Under the pieces are notes generated by a model. That model did not search any database and had not been told where the DNA came from. It saw only the letters and a program-made list of their open reading frames with translations. The translations under genes and the position numbers were made by a program. Positions 1 to 12,239 of a DNA stretch of 64,000 bases are shown piece after piece; position 1 is the first letter of the stretch, and every line of letters starts with the position of its first letter. The DNA is from Gnetum montanum (Eukaryota; Streptophyta; Gnetopsida; Gnetales; Gnetaceae): NCBI GenBank assembly GCA_015680685.1, contig MNCI01000579.1:556739-620738 (forward strand), read 5' to 3'.

Positions 1-1104
1 TTATCTATTTATTTAAAATTTTCTAATACATAATATGTTTTCCTTATGTGTTATTTTTTATTTATTTATAATTTTCTATTTTTAAGTCATTTATCTCATG
101 TTTTGTGAATATTTCTTATGTTTTTGTTAATAACATTTCCAATCATGATGTAGGAATCAATACCATGGGTTGAAAGTTTATATTATATTATCAACTATGG
201 AAGGAATGAGTGTGCATGGAAATAAGACCACATTATTCATCCCTCCATTTCTATAAATAAGAGGTCCTTTTCATGGGAGTAATATGGTTGATATTACTTT
301 GAAAACTTAAAATTAACCCATGATTACTATGCTTTTTAGGAAGGATGAAGGACCAATAGCATATGAATAAGGATGTGACATCAAGGGGATTTGTTGATTC
401 TTTGAAACTTCACCATGGGTATCACTGGTCCTATGTTGATGAATTACCATCCATTTTTTTATTTTCTTTGGGAAATATCATTTCAAAATAGTTATTCTCT
501 TATTGTGTAAGGCATGTCACCCATGCCCAAATATCATCTTATGGCAAGGGTAATAAAATAATTAATTAATTACTTTATAAATAAATCATATTTGGAGTAC
601 CACTAGAAAGATATGCAACCCATGTTTGAAGGTAGGCTACTTCCAAGAATTCCATGGTTCCTTGAACTAGTTCCATCATATGACTAGAAAGGCATGTGAC
701 CCATGCTTGAAGTGCTCCTCTAACTAATGGCCAAGGTGTATAACTTGAACATCACTAACTAATTAATTAATTAATAACTCTAATGCATGTTTCCAAATTT
801 TTCTTCATTGAGTGGTGTTGTCTTTAGGTGGTGGTTAGTGGTTCTATGATGGTGGACACTAGATGATGTAATGAAATATCACTAGTAGTGGTTGATCTTG
901 GTATAGAATCCTTATGAATAGGCATAATGGTTGTTTAATTATGCATTGCACATGGAACCTATTATGACCATGGTAAGATACCTCACATCTTGATTTTTTA
1001 ATCCCTACTCAATCCATCTTAACTTACTAGCATGGGATAATTATTTATTGCAATCCCACATTAGTGATAGGTGAGGATAAAGAAAAAAGTATAGCATCAG
1101 AAAT
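1..1104 (+). repeat. Decayed Athila-like 3' spacer remnant and unassigned AT-rich DNA
   Basis: No coding region is visible. Parts of 230-800 match, on the plus strand, the reverse complement of the non-coding spacer of element A (about 13,440-13,860): a GGATGTGAC-type stretch near 361, and at 684-735 a stretch reading AGAAAGGCATGTGACCCAT followed by a CTCCTCTAACTAA segment. I read this as a remnant of an older Athila-like element in plus orientation. The outer limits are not visible. The rest is AT-rich and holds nothing I can name. Confidence 0.5.
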
Positions 1105-1633
1105 TTTAGATGGTAACTTGGAACATTAGCACTCTCAATGAAAATACCTCTAAAATTATGAATGCCATGAAAACATGAGGAATATACATTGTTTACCTTA
1201 AATAAATAAGATGAAAAGGGGAGAAAGCTAAAGATTTAGGCTAGGGTTTCAAAATCTTCTACTTAAGAAAAGAAACTCATTGAAATGTAGTGGGCATCAT
1301 CATTGATCAATCTATCAAAGAAAAAGTGGTACAAGTATATAACCATGAAAATCTAATTATGGGTACCAAACTTGTGCTTGGAAATGAGATTATCAACATT
1401 ATTAATGCATATGCTCCACAAATTGACTAAGAAAATTTGATTAAGTAGGGTTTTTAAGATTCCATGGATCATGTGCTTCAAGAAATTTCCTAGCAAGAAA
1501 GCATCTCCATTATGATCATGTTGGATCTATGAAAATGAAATATGACAAGATTCATGGAGGATAAGAATTTTGAAAGCACAATGATATGGAAGATTTACTA
1601 CAACAATTTGCAAGTGCTTGTGACCTTGCAATT
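1105..1633 (+). pseudogene. LINE endonuclease domain, N-terminal part
   Basis: Reading the frames gives WNISTLNEN near the start (compare the WN(V/I)R start of APE-like endonucleases), KGEKAKDLG, and then LGNEIINIINAYAPQID, which matches the NxxxAYAPQ signature of LINE endonucleases. This enzyme would nick target DNA to prime reverse transcription. Several in-frame stops, for example after QID and within the following 100 bases, make it non-functional. The domain is cut at 1633 by the solo LTR and resumes at 2517 with KTQIEYFLLRKR, the end of the endonuclease domain. Confidence 0.75.
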
Positions 1634-2511
1634 TGATGAATCATGGATTGGTTACATCGACTAGGCCTTGTCGATTACGCCCCGTTGATGCATGACTTGA
1701 TGCATTGACATGGCCTCATCAACGTAGTGTCCATTTTGCCTATAAGTATGCACTCACCTGATGTCTTTATGGCATTTCTTATCATAGATGTAGTGGAGCT
1801 TTTATAGTTTTGTCATTTGAAAGTTAGAATATTTTCCTAAGTGCTCACAGTATGAGTCAAAAGTGTATGAATCTTTAGTTGAGCACTATTGTACTTAAGT
1901 AGGGTAGTGTGTGCAAAAATAAAGGTGAGATTTTTGATAAACCTTGTAGCACTTTGAAACAAATTATTTATTTATTTTTGCAATTTATTTTTTATGCAAT
2001 TTTATTTAATGCTTCAAGTCATTAAGCTAAATTAATCTAAACTAAGCTAAATTAGGTAGCAATTAATTAAGCATGTAAGTACGACCACTTCGAGCATGTG
2101 CATGACACTTGGTAATCCTAGTAATGCTTAATGTTTGGTAACCCAGTAGTGTTATACACGTTTAATATGCATACACAAAGTGGGATTGGATGCTTATGTT
2201 AGGATTAGGTAGACATTGGTTAGTTAGTTAGGTTAAATTAGCAATTAAATTACTTCATTACTTTCATCCTTTATTTGAAGCACCCAAAACATAAAACATA
2301 AAAATAATAAAAATCATACACCTTGATTACACTTCACTATACCTCTGCATATCACAAGTGTAATTTGAAAGACAATGAATGACTATTAGGGCAAGTTCAC
2401 TTCCTAGAGGCTAGTATATCGGAAGACATAGAGTCTACAGAATTTGACTAGATTGCACGTGATCGCTTAGTGATTTGTATGGTTGAGCATAGGGGTATTC
2501 TTTTCTCATCA
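1634..2511 (+). mobile_element. Solo LTR, Athila-like, TSD CAATT
   Basis: This 878-bp block begins TGATGAATCATGG and ends TTTCTCATCA, the termini of the LTRs of elements A-D. It is flanked by CAATT at 1629-1633 and 2512-2516. The U3 carries the ATCGAC/GGCCTCATCAACG type of short palindromes also seen in A and B. Further in it has the conserved AAACCTTGTAGCACTTTG and TTGGTAACCCAGTAGTG segments of the other LTRs. No internal retroviral sequence is present, so it probably arose by LTR-LTR recombination. Confidence 0.88.
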
Positions 2512-4100
2512 CAATTGCAAATAGTTATTTCAAGAAAATTATGGAACATTTAATTACATGTAAGAATGATATGAATAAAACACAAATTGAGTATTTCTTG
2601 TTACGCAAAAGAGTCTAGGCCATGTGCAAAGACTACAAGGTTATACTTAGTGAGTACCTTGCACATCTACATAGCTTTAAAGGTAGCATGAGAAAAGGGA
2701 CTAAATGTATAAAATGGTGGAATTTGAAAAAAAATAACATCATCTTATTCAAAGTAAAATTGCTTCATGAAGGAATCTAGAATTAGGTTTGCTCTAGAAA
2801 TTTAATTTGGGGCTAGATGAAAAGTTGCATTTAGAAAGTTGGATAGAATAATTTGGGTGAAACAAAATGAAAAAAATACATCTCATAGGAGACATGGTGG
2901 TGGAGTGATGAAGTGTAACATGCTATCTAAAATGAGAAAAAAATGTTTTAAGGAATGGTAGCAAAGTGGTAGCCAAGATAACAAGTTGATATACAAAATG
3001 AAAAAGGAGGTAACTGTAGTAGTAGTCAAAGTCAAACATAAGGTTTTAGATAGGTTTTGTGAGAAATTAAGAATAAAGGAAGATAAATCTATTTATAAAT
3101 TTGGAGAAAATTAGAAAAAAGAAATGTAATGACATTAATCATGGCAAATACATCAATTAGATAAATGAAAGAATTTTGGTAAATGGCAATGAAATTTTGG
3201 TTAGGTGGAAAAATTATTTTCAAGAATTATTAAATAAAGCAGCCCCAAGAGAAGACATCCAAGAAGAAGAATCAAATTTTTTTTTGGTTAATGAACTTTC
3301 CTTTTCTAAGGTAAAGATAGCCTTATCAAAGATGAAAAATGAAAAAGTTATTGGACTAGATAACATTCCTATAGAAGCTTGAAAAGCATTGGGAGATGCA
3401 AGAGTTTCTTGGCTAATATAATTATTTAGCAAAATTTTAAAGAATAGATAAATGCCCAACAATTGGAAAAAAACTTTGTTATTCCCATTTACAAAAATAA
3501 ATGAGATGTATAAAATTGTGCAAAGTATAAAGAGATCAAGGTAATGACTCATACTATGAGGCTTTTGGAGAGAGTCACATAGAAGTATCTTAGACTTGAA
3601 TTAATAGTATTAGAAAATCAACTTGAATTTATACCAGGGAGATCTATTATAGAGGCTATTTGTTTATACTACAATTGATGGAGAAATTAAGAAAAAATAG
3701 AAAAAAAATCTAATATGATCTTCATTGAATTGGAAAAAACATATGATAGAGTGTCTAAAGATATTATTTGGTGGACCTTGAAAAGAAAAAACATTCCTAA
3801 TAAATATATTAAAGTGATTCAAAACATGTATGAAAGAGCTATCATTAAAATTAGAATAGCTTGTGGAATAACATCAAATTTTCTAGTCATAGTAGGTCTA
3901 CATCAAGCATTTGCACTTAGCTCATACTCATTTGTCATTATTATGGATGAATTAACAAAGAAAATACAAGATGAACTCCCTTGGTGTATGCTATTTGAAG
4001 AGGATATTATGTTGTTGGAATTAACTCAAGAAAATATTACTGCTAAAATAGAGAAGTGGAGACATGCTCTAAAATAAAAAGGCTTAAAAATTATGAGGAG
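2512..4100 (+). pseudogene. LINE reverse transcriptase relic
   Basis: After the end of the endonuclease (TQIEYFLLRKR, near 2584), an RT frame is recognisable. It includes MKNEKVIGLDNIPIEAWKAL-like sequence at about 3330-3390 (stop in place of W) and IFIELEKTYDRVSKDIIWW near 3720-3775. GLHQAFALSSY follows near 3898 (usual form GLHQGSALSPY), then DELPWCMLFEEDIMLL near 3970-4015. The last is the catalytic FADD box with the residues changed to FEED, so the enzyme would be inactive. Stops are frequent. Longest open pieces are 3176-3382 and 3715-4077. The order and motifs match plant LINE RTs. Confidence 0.85.
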
Positions 4101-4755
4101 TAAGATAGAATATATGAAATGAAGTTTTAACAATAGCATAAATAGTGGTAAAATAGAAGATAATTTAAGGATAAAAAGGCCCTCACTAAAAATAGTTTTC
4201 CTACCTAGGATTAATCCTCCAATTAGATGGTGAAATTAACAGAATTATCAAAAATAGAATTGAGGTAGGATGATCAAAATGAAAACAAACTAGTAGTGAT
4301 TTATGTGATAAAATAGTAGTAATAAAATTAAAGGAAAAATTTTACAAGATAAAAATCATGTTTGCTATCTTATATGGTGTTGAATGTTACATAGTACAAA
4401 AGAGGCATGAACAATAAATTAGTGTGATAGAAATGCATATGCTTCAATGGATGTTAAATGTTAGTAGAAGAGATAAACTATATAATATAGATATTAGAGG
4501 AAGACTTGTAGTAGCTTCTATTTTAGATAAGCTATAAGAATAGCAACTTATGTGGTTTAAACATTTGTAAAGTAGATCAGATAATAAGTGTATAAATAAA
4601 GATTGTTACATTACTATTCTAGAAAAGCCACTGAAATAAAGACCAAAGAAGAAAAGGAAAAAAATAATCAAAGAGATGAATGGAAAAAAATAACTCATGT
4701 AGCTAACTCCATTTTGTTGGGACAAGGCTAGGATGATGATGATAATGATAGTTTT
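4101..4755 (+). pseudogene. LINE C-terminal tail and 3' end
   Basis: Frames after the RT show LRSKIEYMK-like sequence. From about 4434 they show HMLQWMLNVSRRDKLYN, then DIRGRLVVASILDKL and LMWFKHL. These correspond to the conserved tail of plant LINEs (LRW-C, RxDxIRN, IRGxLGVAPI, RWFGHV). The copy closes with a TPFCWDKA-like segment and the GAT repeat at 4731-4750. Many stops are present. Confidence 0.65.
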
Positions 4756-5979
4756 GTATAACATAGTACAAGATTCCAACCAAGGCAATTGTGAGTTGTT
4801 TTAAATAAGGGCATGATCCACATGTAACTTCTATGGTACTCATGGATACCCATAGAAGTGGTTATGTAAGGGAATTATGGGTAGAAGCTTACTTTGGAAA
4901 GGATCCACTTGCATTACTTGTGTTAATCATGGCTCTAAACTAACCTCAAATCTTTAAGGACATTATGAGGAACTTCTCTAAACTCATGTATGATCTTGGA
5001 ACTAATTCTCATTAATTTTAATTAATTTTATAAGCTTTTATATTGAATTTTCTTCAATTTTTCTATTCCTTAGCCATTTCAAATCTTAAAATTTTTAGCC
5101 TATATGATTGTTAATATTTTGATGCATTTGCAATGTCTTGTAAATTAGACCTTTAATTTCGAATGTTCAAAAACCTATGAAGCTTTTGGAGTTGAACTCT
5201 TTATCATGGTGGGTAAGGATGTGATTCTTGAAAATTTTTATAATAACCCATTTTTGAAATTCTAGATAACTAATAATAAGATTAATCAAATTAACTTGGA
5301 ATTTAATGATTTTAGTTATCTTAGAGTCTTAGGAACATGATTTTGGAATAACCTTAAGCCTAAATGTTGAATTTTTCAAATTTGGAGCTAACCAAGGATT
5401 TGAAAAGGGTTGAATACTAAGGAAAAATATACAAAAACTAACATCAATCCATTGGTGATTATAAATAGTATTGAAAAGAATTCTATAGGCAGGAGGTCTT
5501 TTGCAAGACAAGAAGAGAGGGCCAAGAGAAGGACATGATTATGGACAAGAAGTGGGTAAGCAATAGATGAAAGACTTAGAGCTTAAACATTACATGTTCC
5601 CTACCTTGAAACACATGGGTCAAGCATGAGAAATTTTGGTCCTTTGTTGAAAACTTCTACATAAAAGGGAAGTGTCACCAAAGCAACCAAGTTTGAAAGA
5701 ACTACCACCATAAGGAAAAACATGAAGATCCATTGTCAATAAATTTTTGAACACATCTACAATTTTTATAAATTTTGTAATGCAGTACTCATATTTTGTA
5801 ATGATAGTCCATTTAGTCATAGTCATCTCAAAAATTTTGTAATGAATCTAAGTCCATTTTGTACAACTCAAAACTATGTTTTTGGTAAGTTTTGGAGGTA
5901 TGATGAAGCATTGTTCTCCAAATATTTGAAAACTTAATAAAAATTATTATATCAGTTTGTTGAGATGTTGCATCTATGA
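4756..5979. other. Intergenic, nothing recognised
   Basis: AT-rich sequence with no ORF longer than about 70 codons that resembles a protein, no obvious repeat boundaries and no RNA gene seen. Confidence 0.5.
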
Positions 5980-6755
5980 TTTCTAAAGCTAAGATGCTAC
6001 ATCACAAATATGATGTCACAATTATAATCAATGCTTCTAAATACAAATCACATACTGTGTTTATGATACTATTTAGTCAGTAAGTAGCTAGAATCTATCA
6101 ATTTCATTTCTTAGTTCCTGTAATGGTCAATGAGTATCTATAGCATGAACTTGAATTAGTTGTATAATGTCTTATTTGAGTAGATTATATTTGGACATAA
6201 TTCATGAATGACAATAACATCGACATTGATTCCCATTCATTGTAGCACTTTGACTTATAATAAAATTTACTTTCAATGTAATTTATTATACATGTAAGTA
6301 GCTTAATATTTACTATTCTTTGCACATAAAATTTGGTGGAGTAAGCATGACCAATTCTAAGTGTAAACACATATTTACTTGGTAATCCTAGTAGTGGGTA
6401 TGTAAGTTTAGGACATATACAATAAGCTAGGAATAGAAATTCATTCCCATAGGCTAGTTTAGGATTTAATTTCATTGTTAATTAGATTAAAAAATTAATT
6501 TCTTTATTATTGATTAATTTAGTTCATAGCCAAATAGCATTAACATCATGTGCCTCAAGTATACTTAGCCATACATATTAAGGATCATTATGAGTGTAAC
6601 TTGGAAGATACCAACCTACTATCTCATGTTTAACTCGGAAGATAGCAAGTTTCTATCTCAAATACAACACTAGTCCCATCCATGGATTACAATATAGTCT
6701 ATCGTGATGCTTGTAGATCATATAGTTAGGTGTTGGGAACACTCGCCGCTCATTA
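5980..6755 (+). repeat. Highly decayed Athila-like LTR
   Basis: GTAGCACTTTG near 6243, CTTGGTAATCCTAGTAGTG near 6379, TCATTCCCAT near 6442 and AACACTCGCCGCTCATTA ending at 6755 occur in the same order as in the intact LTRs of this window. The block is followed by CTTAT. The left edge is uncertain because U3 is poorly preserved. It is older than the LTRs of elements A-D by its divergence. Confidence 0.5.
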
Positions 6756-6829
6756 CTTATAAATTATGAGGTTAAATTACTTCTAAGAAAATAATATCTA
6801 ATTTAGAGGAAATATAATGTTGAATTTCC

Positions 6830-8621
6830 AACCATAATAATTTGGTCATTGGGTTTTTTTAAAATGCAAGATAGACATGTGGCCAAGATTTCTTATTATT
6901 ATAGACATGATATAGACATATTCCATTCAAAGATGTGACAAAAGACAAAAGAGTACTAGAACACAAAGGACATCCAAGTATAGTTCAAGGAAATGATAAA
7001 CAATACTGGAATTTGTAATCAAAACTTTTTGCTCATGTGCTATATCAAGAAACAAACTTTACAAAGACACTTTACCAAAGAATTCAGGTTGAAATTGGAA
7101 AACACAACCTTCATAGGAGTACCATGGATGTTAATAGCTGAAAATGTGGTATAAGTGAACATGCTCATATATTCAAAGTTCAAACCTAAAGTAAGTGGGA
7201 GTGAAGTTGAAAATCCAATTTAAGACCAAGGAAATAAAAAAAAGATATGATGGTAGCCCAAAGGTGAATAACATTGGTGGTGTGCAAACTTAGGTGAGAA
7301 AGCTTTTTTTTATTTTGAATAGAAAGTTAAAAAAAAAACAAAAAAAAAATGTTGGGCACTAGATATCTACAAGTACTTTTTAAAACTCATATTCAATCTA
7401 TAATTATTACCAAATTAAAATATTTTAAAATAATTTTTCTTAGGTAAATTTCAAATTAAAACTAAAAATGCTATATAAAATATTGTTGTTAAAAGTTTAG
7501 ATACTAGCATTGGAAGTTGACATACTATACTAGCTTCTAACATACTATCATAGTATTAAATTTGTACTAAGTTCTTCACAAAAACTATTTAGATATAGAG
7601 ATATGATTAAAAAATAAAGATGAATTTAAGGTTTTATTACATTGGAAGATTATTATATTTGTATCATGAAAGTTATATATCAACTTAACAAAGTAGAAAA
7701 AATTATATAGATTTTTTAATGCAATATTATATTTTTCTCTCAAATATTGGGTCTAAGTACAATTAAGAAAAACATATGTTCTTACAATATTGATACTAAA
7801 AAATATTAATACTAATTAGAATAATTTTACTTTACTTGTCCAATATATTTTCATGGCCGTCATGGTACAATGCAATGCATTGAACTCGTTTGCCTTAACC
7901 TTTAGTCCTATAATAATAAATAATGCCTTATTGCTTTACCTTACCTTGAGTCTTGTAGTCATAGATAGTGCCTTACAACATTAACCTAGAAAAATGTTGA
8001 CAAATTAATTTAATTTAATGGTTTAACAAATTAATGTAGAAAAGTAATAAAATTTTAGTTCTACCAAATAACATAAGAACAAGTGAGGATACATGTGTGG
8101 ACAAAGAATGAAAAAACAAAAAGAAGAATTAAAAACTAAAGAAAAAGGTTAACAAAGGATACATGTTTGCACATTACAACACATATGAATGCATGAATGG
8201 GATAAGAATGGGTAACTAAAATGATGATACAAATGCTATAGACAACACATTTTTAAATGAAAATGCAAAAAAAAAAATAAAAAATGGAAAATTTAAAATA
8301 ACATAAAATGGTAACCATATTATCGATAGAAGTCCACTAGATCAAAAGACACATGGATACATGTAAAATAAAAGAATGTCGTTTATTTTACTTACTAGAG
8401 AAAAATGATATCTACATAAAACATGAACATAGATAATTGGGTCCCTTATTCCTAAATTCCATAAGAAGTATGAAGACGTGTGAGAATGTACATGAACCTA
8501 GATAATTTGGTCACTTATTCCCAAATTCCATAAACGCTTAAGAAGTATGAAGATGTGCAATAACATTGAACACGTATATGGACGTGATGTTAAGCCCTAG
8601 AGGACAGGTCTTTACCAAATG
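6830..8621. repeat. Host tandem-duplication unit 1 (non-coding)
   Basis: This stretch is collinear with 21391-22625 plus 45609-46170. For example 7430-7620 matches 21730-21930 (both contain GCTTCTAACATACTATCA-type and TAGATATAGAGATATG segments). Positions 7790-7880 match 22510-22610, and 7890-8180 matches 45700-45960. Its head (about 6870-7140: ATGTGGCCAAGATTTCTTAT, then CAAAGACACTTTACCA) also matches 47040-47420 just upstream of a lectin pseudogene. No protein is recognised. Confidence 0.65.
8420..8565. repeat. Two-copy tandem repeat of about 75 bp
   Basis: The segment from GAACATAGATAATTGGGTC through AGTATGAAGACGTG is repeated immediately after it as GAACCTAGATAATTTGGTC through AGTATGAAGATGTG with a few substitutions and a small insertion. 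Function unknown. Confidence 0.7.
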
Positions 8622-8626
8622 CTTTG

Positions 8627-9181
8627 TGATGAGTGGAAAGTATACCCTATGCCCAACCATATGAATCACAAGCATTCATGCATAATTGTCAAATTCTATA
8701 GACTTTAGTTCTCTAAATGCACATTAACTAGGATAGTGAATCTAGGGATGCGATCATTGTCTTATTGGTTCCACTTGTATGGGTACAAGCGTATGGTCAA
8801 GTGTGACCAAGGCACATGATTTGTATAAAGTGCATTAAAGTAAATATTAAGCTAATTCCAAGTGCTGTAAGGTTTATCAAAAAGCTTGTCTTTATTGTTG
8901 TTACATTGAGATGTGCAAGTACATCAGTGTTCAAATAAGGATCTGTACACTTCATGACTTCTACTGTAGGTGCTTAGAATATATTCTAACTATTGGAAAA
9001 GCAAATTGCAAGAACTTTATTAAGCTACAAAATGAACGATGCTATAAATGTGATAGGTGCATGCATTTATATAGGCAAAAATAGACACTTTGTCGACACA
9101 TATGCATTAATGCATCTCCCCATGTGTTGACAAGGATGCATTGACATAATCTCGTCAACACACCCAAATAATGATTCATCA
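8627..9181 (-). repeat. Element A 3' LTR
   Basis: Read on the minus strand it begins TGATGAATCATT and ends CACTCATCA. At 555 bp it is shorter than the 824-bp 5' LTR because about 270 bp is missing: the sequence jumps from GTTTGTATAA to the GAATTAAAGTAAATATTAAG-like segment. The remainder aligns by eye with the 5' LTR. Confidence 0.88.
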
Positions 9182-9197
9182 TACCTCCATGACTAAT
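9182..9197 (-). promoter_or_regulatory. Element A 3' polypurine tract
   Basis: The minus strand reads AATTAGTCATGGAGGTA directly before the 3' LTR. The same sentence with GGGGG occurs before the 3' LTRs of C and D. It would prime plus-strand synthesis. Confidence 0.6.
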
Positions 9198-9419
9198 TGA
9201 AAACTGGTCCTCAAGTGAACAAAAGAAGGAACAAGCTTCTTACAAAATTTGGGAAGGTATGGAACTAGTGATTGATTGACTAATGCAAACTGATGTTAAG
9301 TGTCCAAGTGTATAGATTTACAATGTTTACAAAAATAGGTGTTCATGAAAACAAAATTAAACACCTTTATAAAAAATGGATAACTAGAATTCCTTTGATA
9401 GCTGAAGACGAAAAGAAAA

Positions 9420-12239
9420 TCAAATGGTCCTAGGAGGTCAAGGCTCTTGAGGTGCTAAAGGATCTTTTGCTACCTCCAGTGCATGTGGTGGTTGAGGTTG
9501 AGGATGTGGTGGTTTTTTTTTCCTGCTGTAGCTATGACATATGGTGGAAGATAGAAAGCATCAAGCATATCTTTTATCTTCTCCTCCTTGCTCCAAGGAT
9601 CATACATAGTCCATGCGACATCACTGATGTGAGCTTGTATGGGAACATCCCACATATAGGTCATGGTTGGTAACAACTCCTTGAGATTAATGAACCAAAC
9701 AATGAATTATTTGCATTCGATGTTGAATGCCTTGATAGAATTTTGTAGTTCTTGGTAGTCATTTATCCTCTTGGCTAGGTTATTTGTAATTGATTGTTGA
9801 TTTAAGAAGCATGTGTGAAGAACTTCAAGCTCTACATTAGCTATTTTTAACTTTTGCTTCATTTCCTTATGATGCTTAAACTTTTCCTTGTACAAGAGGT
9901 ATGAGCTAGCCACTTACTTTTCAAGTTCTAACCTTAACTGTTGAGTAGTTAGCATTGCCAGGGTTTCATACCAAAGTTTGACTAACTCCATGTATTTAGT
10001 CAACTCCTGGATCTACAATTCCTTGAGCTGGATTTCTACTTTGTTGTATGTGTTGAGTCTATCAAAGATGGGCTACCATATGTCACCTCCTTGTTGGAGC
10101 TGCTGGAGGGCCTTGTTCACTTTTTCCTTTACCAATTGAATCTCTTTTTCATTTAGTTCTTTGAGGAGCCCAACTTGGTCCTTGTAATGATTCTTTACTT
10201 GTTCCAATTTCAATGCCTTGTTCTTATCAATGGCTACCTCAATTGTTGTTTTTTGGTGCAAGGCATGGACCTCCTCCATCGAGAGATTACAATTCTTAGC
10301 AGCCAACCTCCTCAAATTTGTATTAACCTTGGAAAGTAGTTCTTACTGTTATTGCACAAATTCCATCATTTGTTCTTTTTTTTTGACATTCTCTAGGTGA
10401 TAATTCTCCTATGTCAAAACTAGATTCTCTTGGCAAACCTTCAACAAGTCTTTTTCAATGTTGTAGGTAGTGGCATCTTCTAAGGACTGTTTGAAGATCA
10501 TCAAATCCTTTATGTTCTCAACCTCTCTCAATTTATTTTAAAGCTATAGGAAAGCTTCATCTCTTGTTATGACCTGGTTGAGAATAGTTGGATCAACTAG
10601 ACAAGCTCTTAACTCTGCAACCTTGGTAGCCAATTGTTGATTTTTAGATGTGGTACCTCAAGTCAGGCATTGGAAATAAGGATCTTGCCCCTATCTTCCA
10701 ATAGCATATACTAGATGGTAATGATGTTATTTGGAAGGTTAAATACCTTTGAAAGTGGTTGCCTAGTTCCAACTAGTTGATCTAACAATTCTTCATGTTG
10801 GGCTACGCTAAACCTTTCACTTGCTCCTGCATATGTTTGCACATCACTAAGCACATCAATATCCAACACAAAGGTTGTAAAAGTGTTTAGTGCTTTGACT
10901 ACACAATTAGCTACCACGTCTACTATTGTCTCCTACCCTTGGTGCTACATCACTAAGATAGTTGTTTCATTGCCCTTCTCCAAGTGCATTGATAAAGTGG
11001 TGGCATTTTCAAAAATATCTGGGAATTTTTGTTATCCTATGAGGGACACCATCACTTCTTAGGAACTAGGATTTGACCTTGCGGGCACCTACATCCTTTG
11101 GGTAGAGAAAAATGACACAATTTCCTCCAACCAACTCATGGTTTTGGTCACCTCATTGAGATGGCTCATAGCTAGGTAGTAGATTGATGGGTCACCACTG
11201 GTCAATCCTACTTGCTACTATTGCAGGAGTTGCTCATGAAGCTTGTGCATGCACTCAATGGTAGCACGAGCCTCCAGCATTGTTTCCTAAGTTGTGGGTG
11301 GTGGTGGTAGCTGCTCCTCTTCTTGTAGCTTACCAAGCACCTTATCCTTCATCATCTCTACTCAAGAGGTAGTAGAAGCATGATGAAGAGTGTGATTGGC
11401 ATAGCAAGCCATGCATCCCCTCTTGCACAATTTACAAATGAGGCATGGAATGGAAAGTGCCTTCGTTCCACACTCGTTCTTTTGAAACCACTTCTCAATC
11501 TCTCGATAGATGAGGTATGTGAGATTGACAGGGAATTTATCATTTAGAGCAGAACATGCACATGAAAAGAAGGCTGTGATTTTTCTTGGCCTCTTCATTA
11601 AATTGATATGATAGGTCATGATTTTGAAGTATGCCCTCTTTGCCGTAGTGAGTGTGTCGTATTCCTTGTGGTCAAATCCATAACACTACTAGACCCACTA
11701 TTTCTTTACTTTTGGATCTACCTATGTTGATATTTTTACCAAGGTTACCCTAGTATCCTGCAACCTGAGGGCCTCTACAATGGACTCCATAGAGTAGAAT
11801 GATGTCCTTTATCTTCATCGTGGTGCCAGCTTACCTATTGTTCTAGAAGACATATGTCTCTTCCATGTACCAACCCCCATTGGAAGTGAAGATTGACCAC
11901 ATGGGAGAGGTTTGTAGTTGGGTTTTTACCTCTTCCGGTGCCAAACCTAAGAACAAATGAAAGTTTAGTTCCTAAAGAATTGAACCTTTGTCAAGATGAC
12001 TTCTAAGCTCGGTCTAGGCCCTCGTATCTCATCTCGGTATGATTGCTCAGTCTCAATAGTGGGAATTTATTGAAAAAGTCCACTTCAGGCTCCTCCTAAA
12101 GAGGTCTCATTGCATGGGTTTCTATTGCCTACTCTTGTGGAAATTGTTGTTGTTGGCCCCTTCCTCCTCTAGGCCACTTTTCCCTTGGTTAGGATGGTCC
12201 TGCCTCTTGTAGGTGTTTGTCCCTTAGTCTAGATGCCAT
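9420..12239 (-). pseudogene. Element A additional ORF downstream of pol (env position)
   Basis: From ATG at 12239 to TGA at 9420-9422 is 2,820 nt, exactly 940 codons, though stops and local frameshifts interrupt it. The N-terminal 40 residues are basic and Gln-rich. A middle domain follows (GGWYMEETYVF-like, DHKEYDTLT, LSIPCLICKLCKRG, LAMSHLNEVTKTM) that resembles the putative plant transposon protein family (PF20167) as I remember it. The C-terminal half is charged and rich in Lys, Glu, Gln and Leu, typical of coiled coil (pieces at 10073-10315 and 9707-9913). The tail contains WDVPIQAHISDVAWTMYDP. Element B has the same ORF. The position after pol is where Athila elements carry an env-like gene, but no signal peptide or membrane span is evident here. 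Function unknown. Confidence 0.72.

Larger units (their letters stand above)
1105..4755 (+). mobile_element. Non-LTR retrotransposon (LINE) relic, interrupted by a solo LTR
   Basis: Three-frame reading from about 1105 gives, in order, an APE-type endonuclease, a reverse transcriptase and a C-terminal tail typical of plant LINEs. The copy ends near 4735-4755 with a short GATGATGAT run, which resembles a LINE 3' tail. It is broken by many stops and frameshifts and by the LTR at 1634-2511; joined across that insertion the LINE is about 2.8 kb. No target-site duplication of the LINE was identified. It is dead by sequence and predates the LTR insertion. Confidence 0.8.

Noticed and set aside
3220-3552. 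A 110-codon minus-strand ORF over the LINE
   Set aside because: It overlaps the plus-strand reverse transcriptase relic, is Phe/Leu/Ile-rich because of the AT-rich antisense, and resembles nothing.
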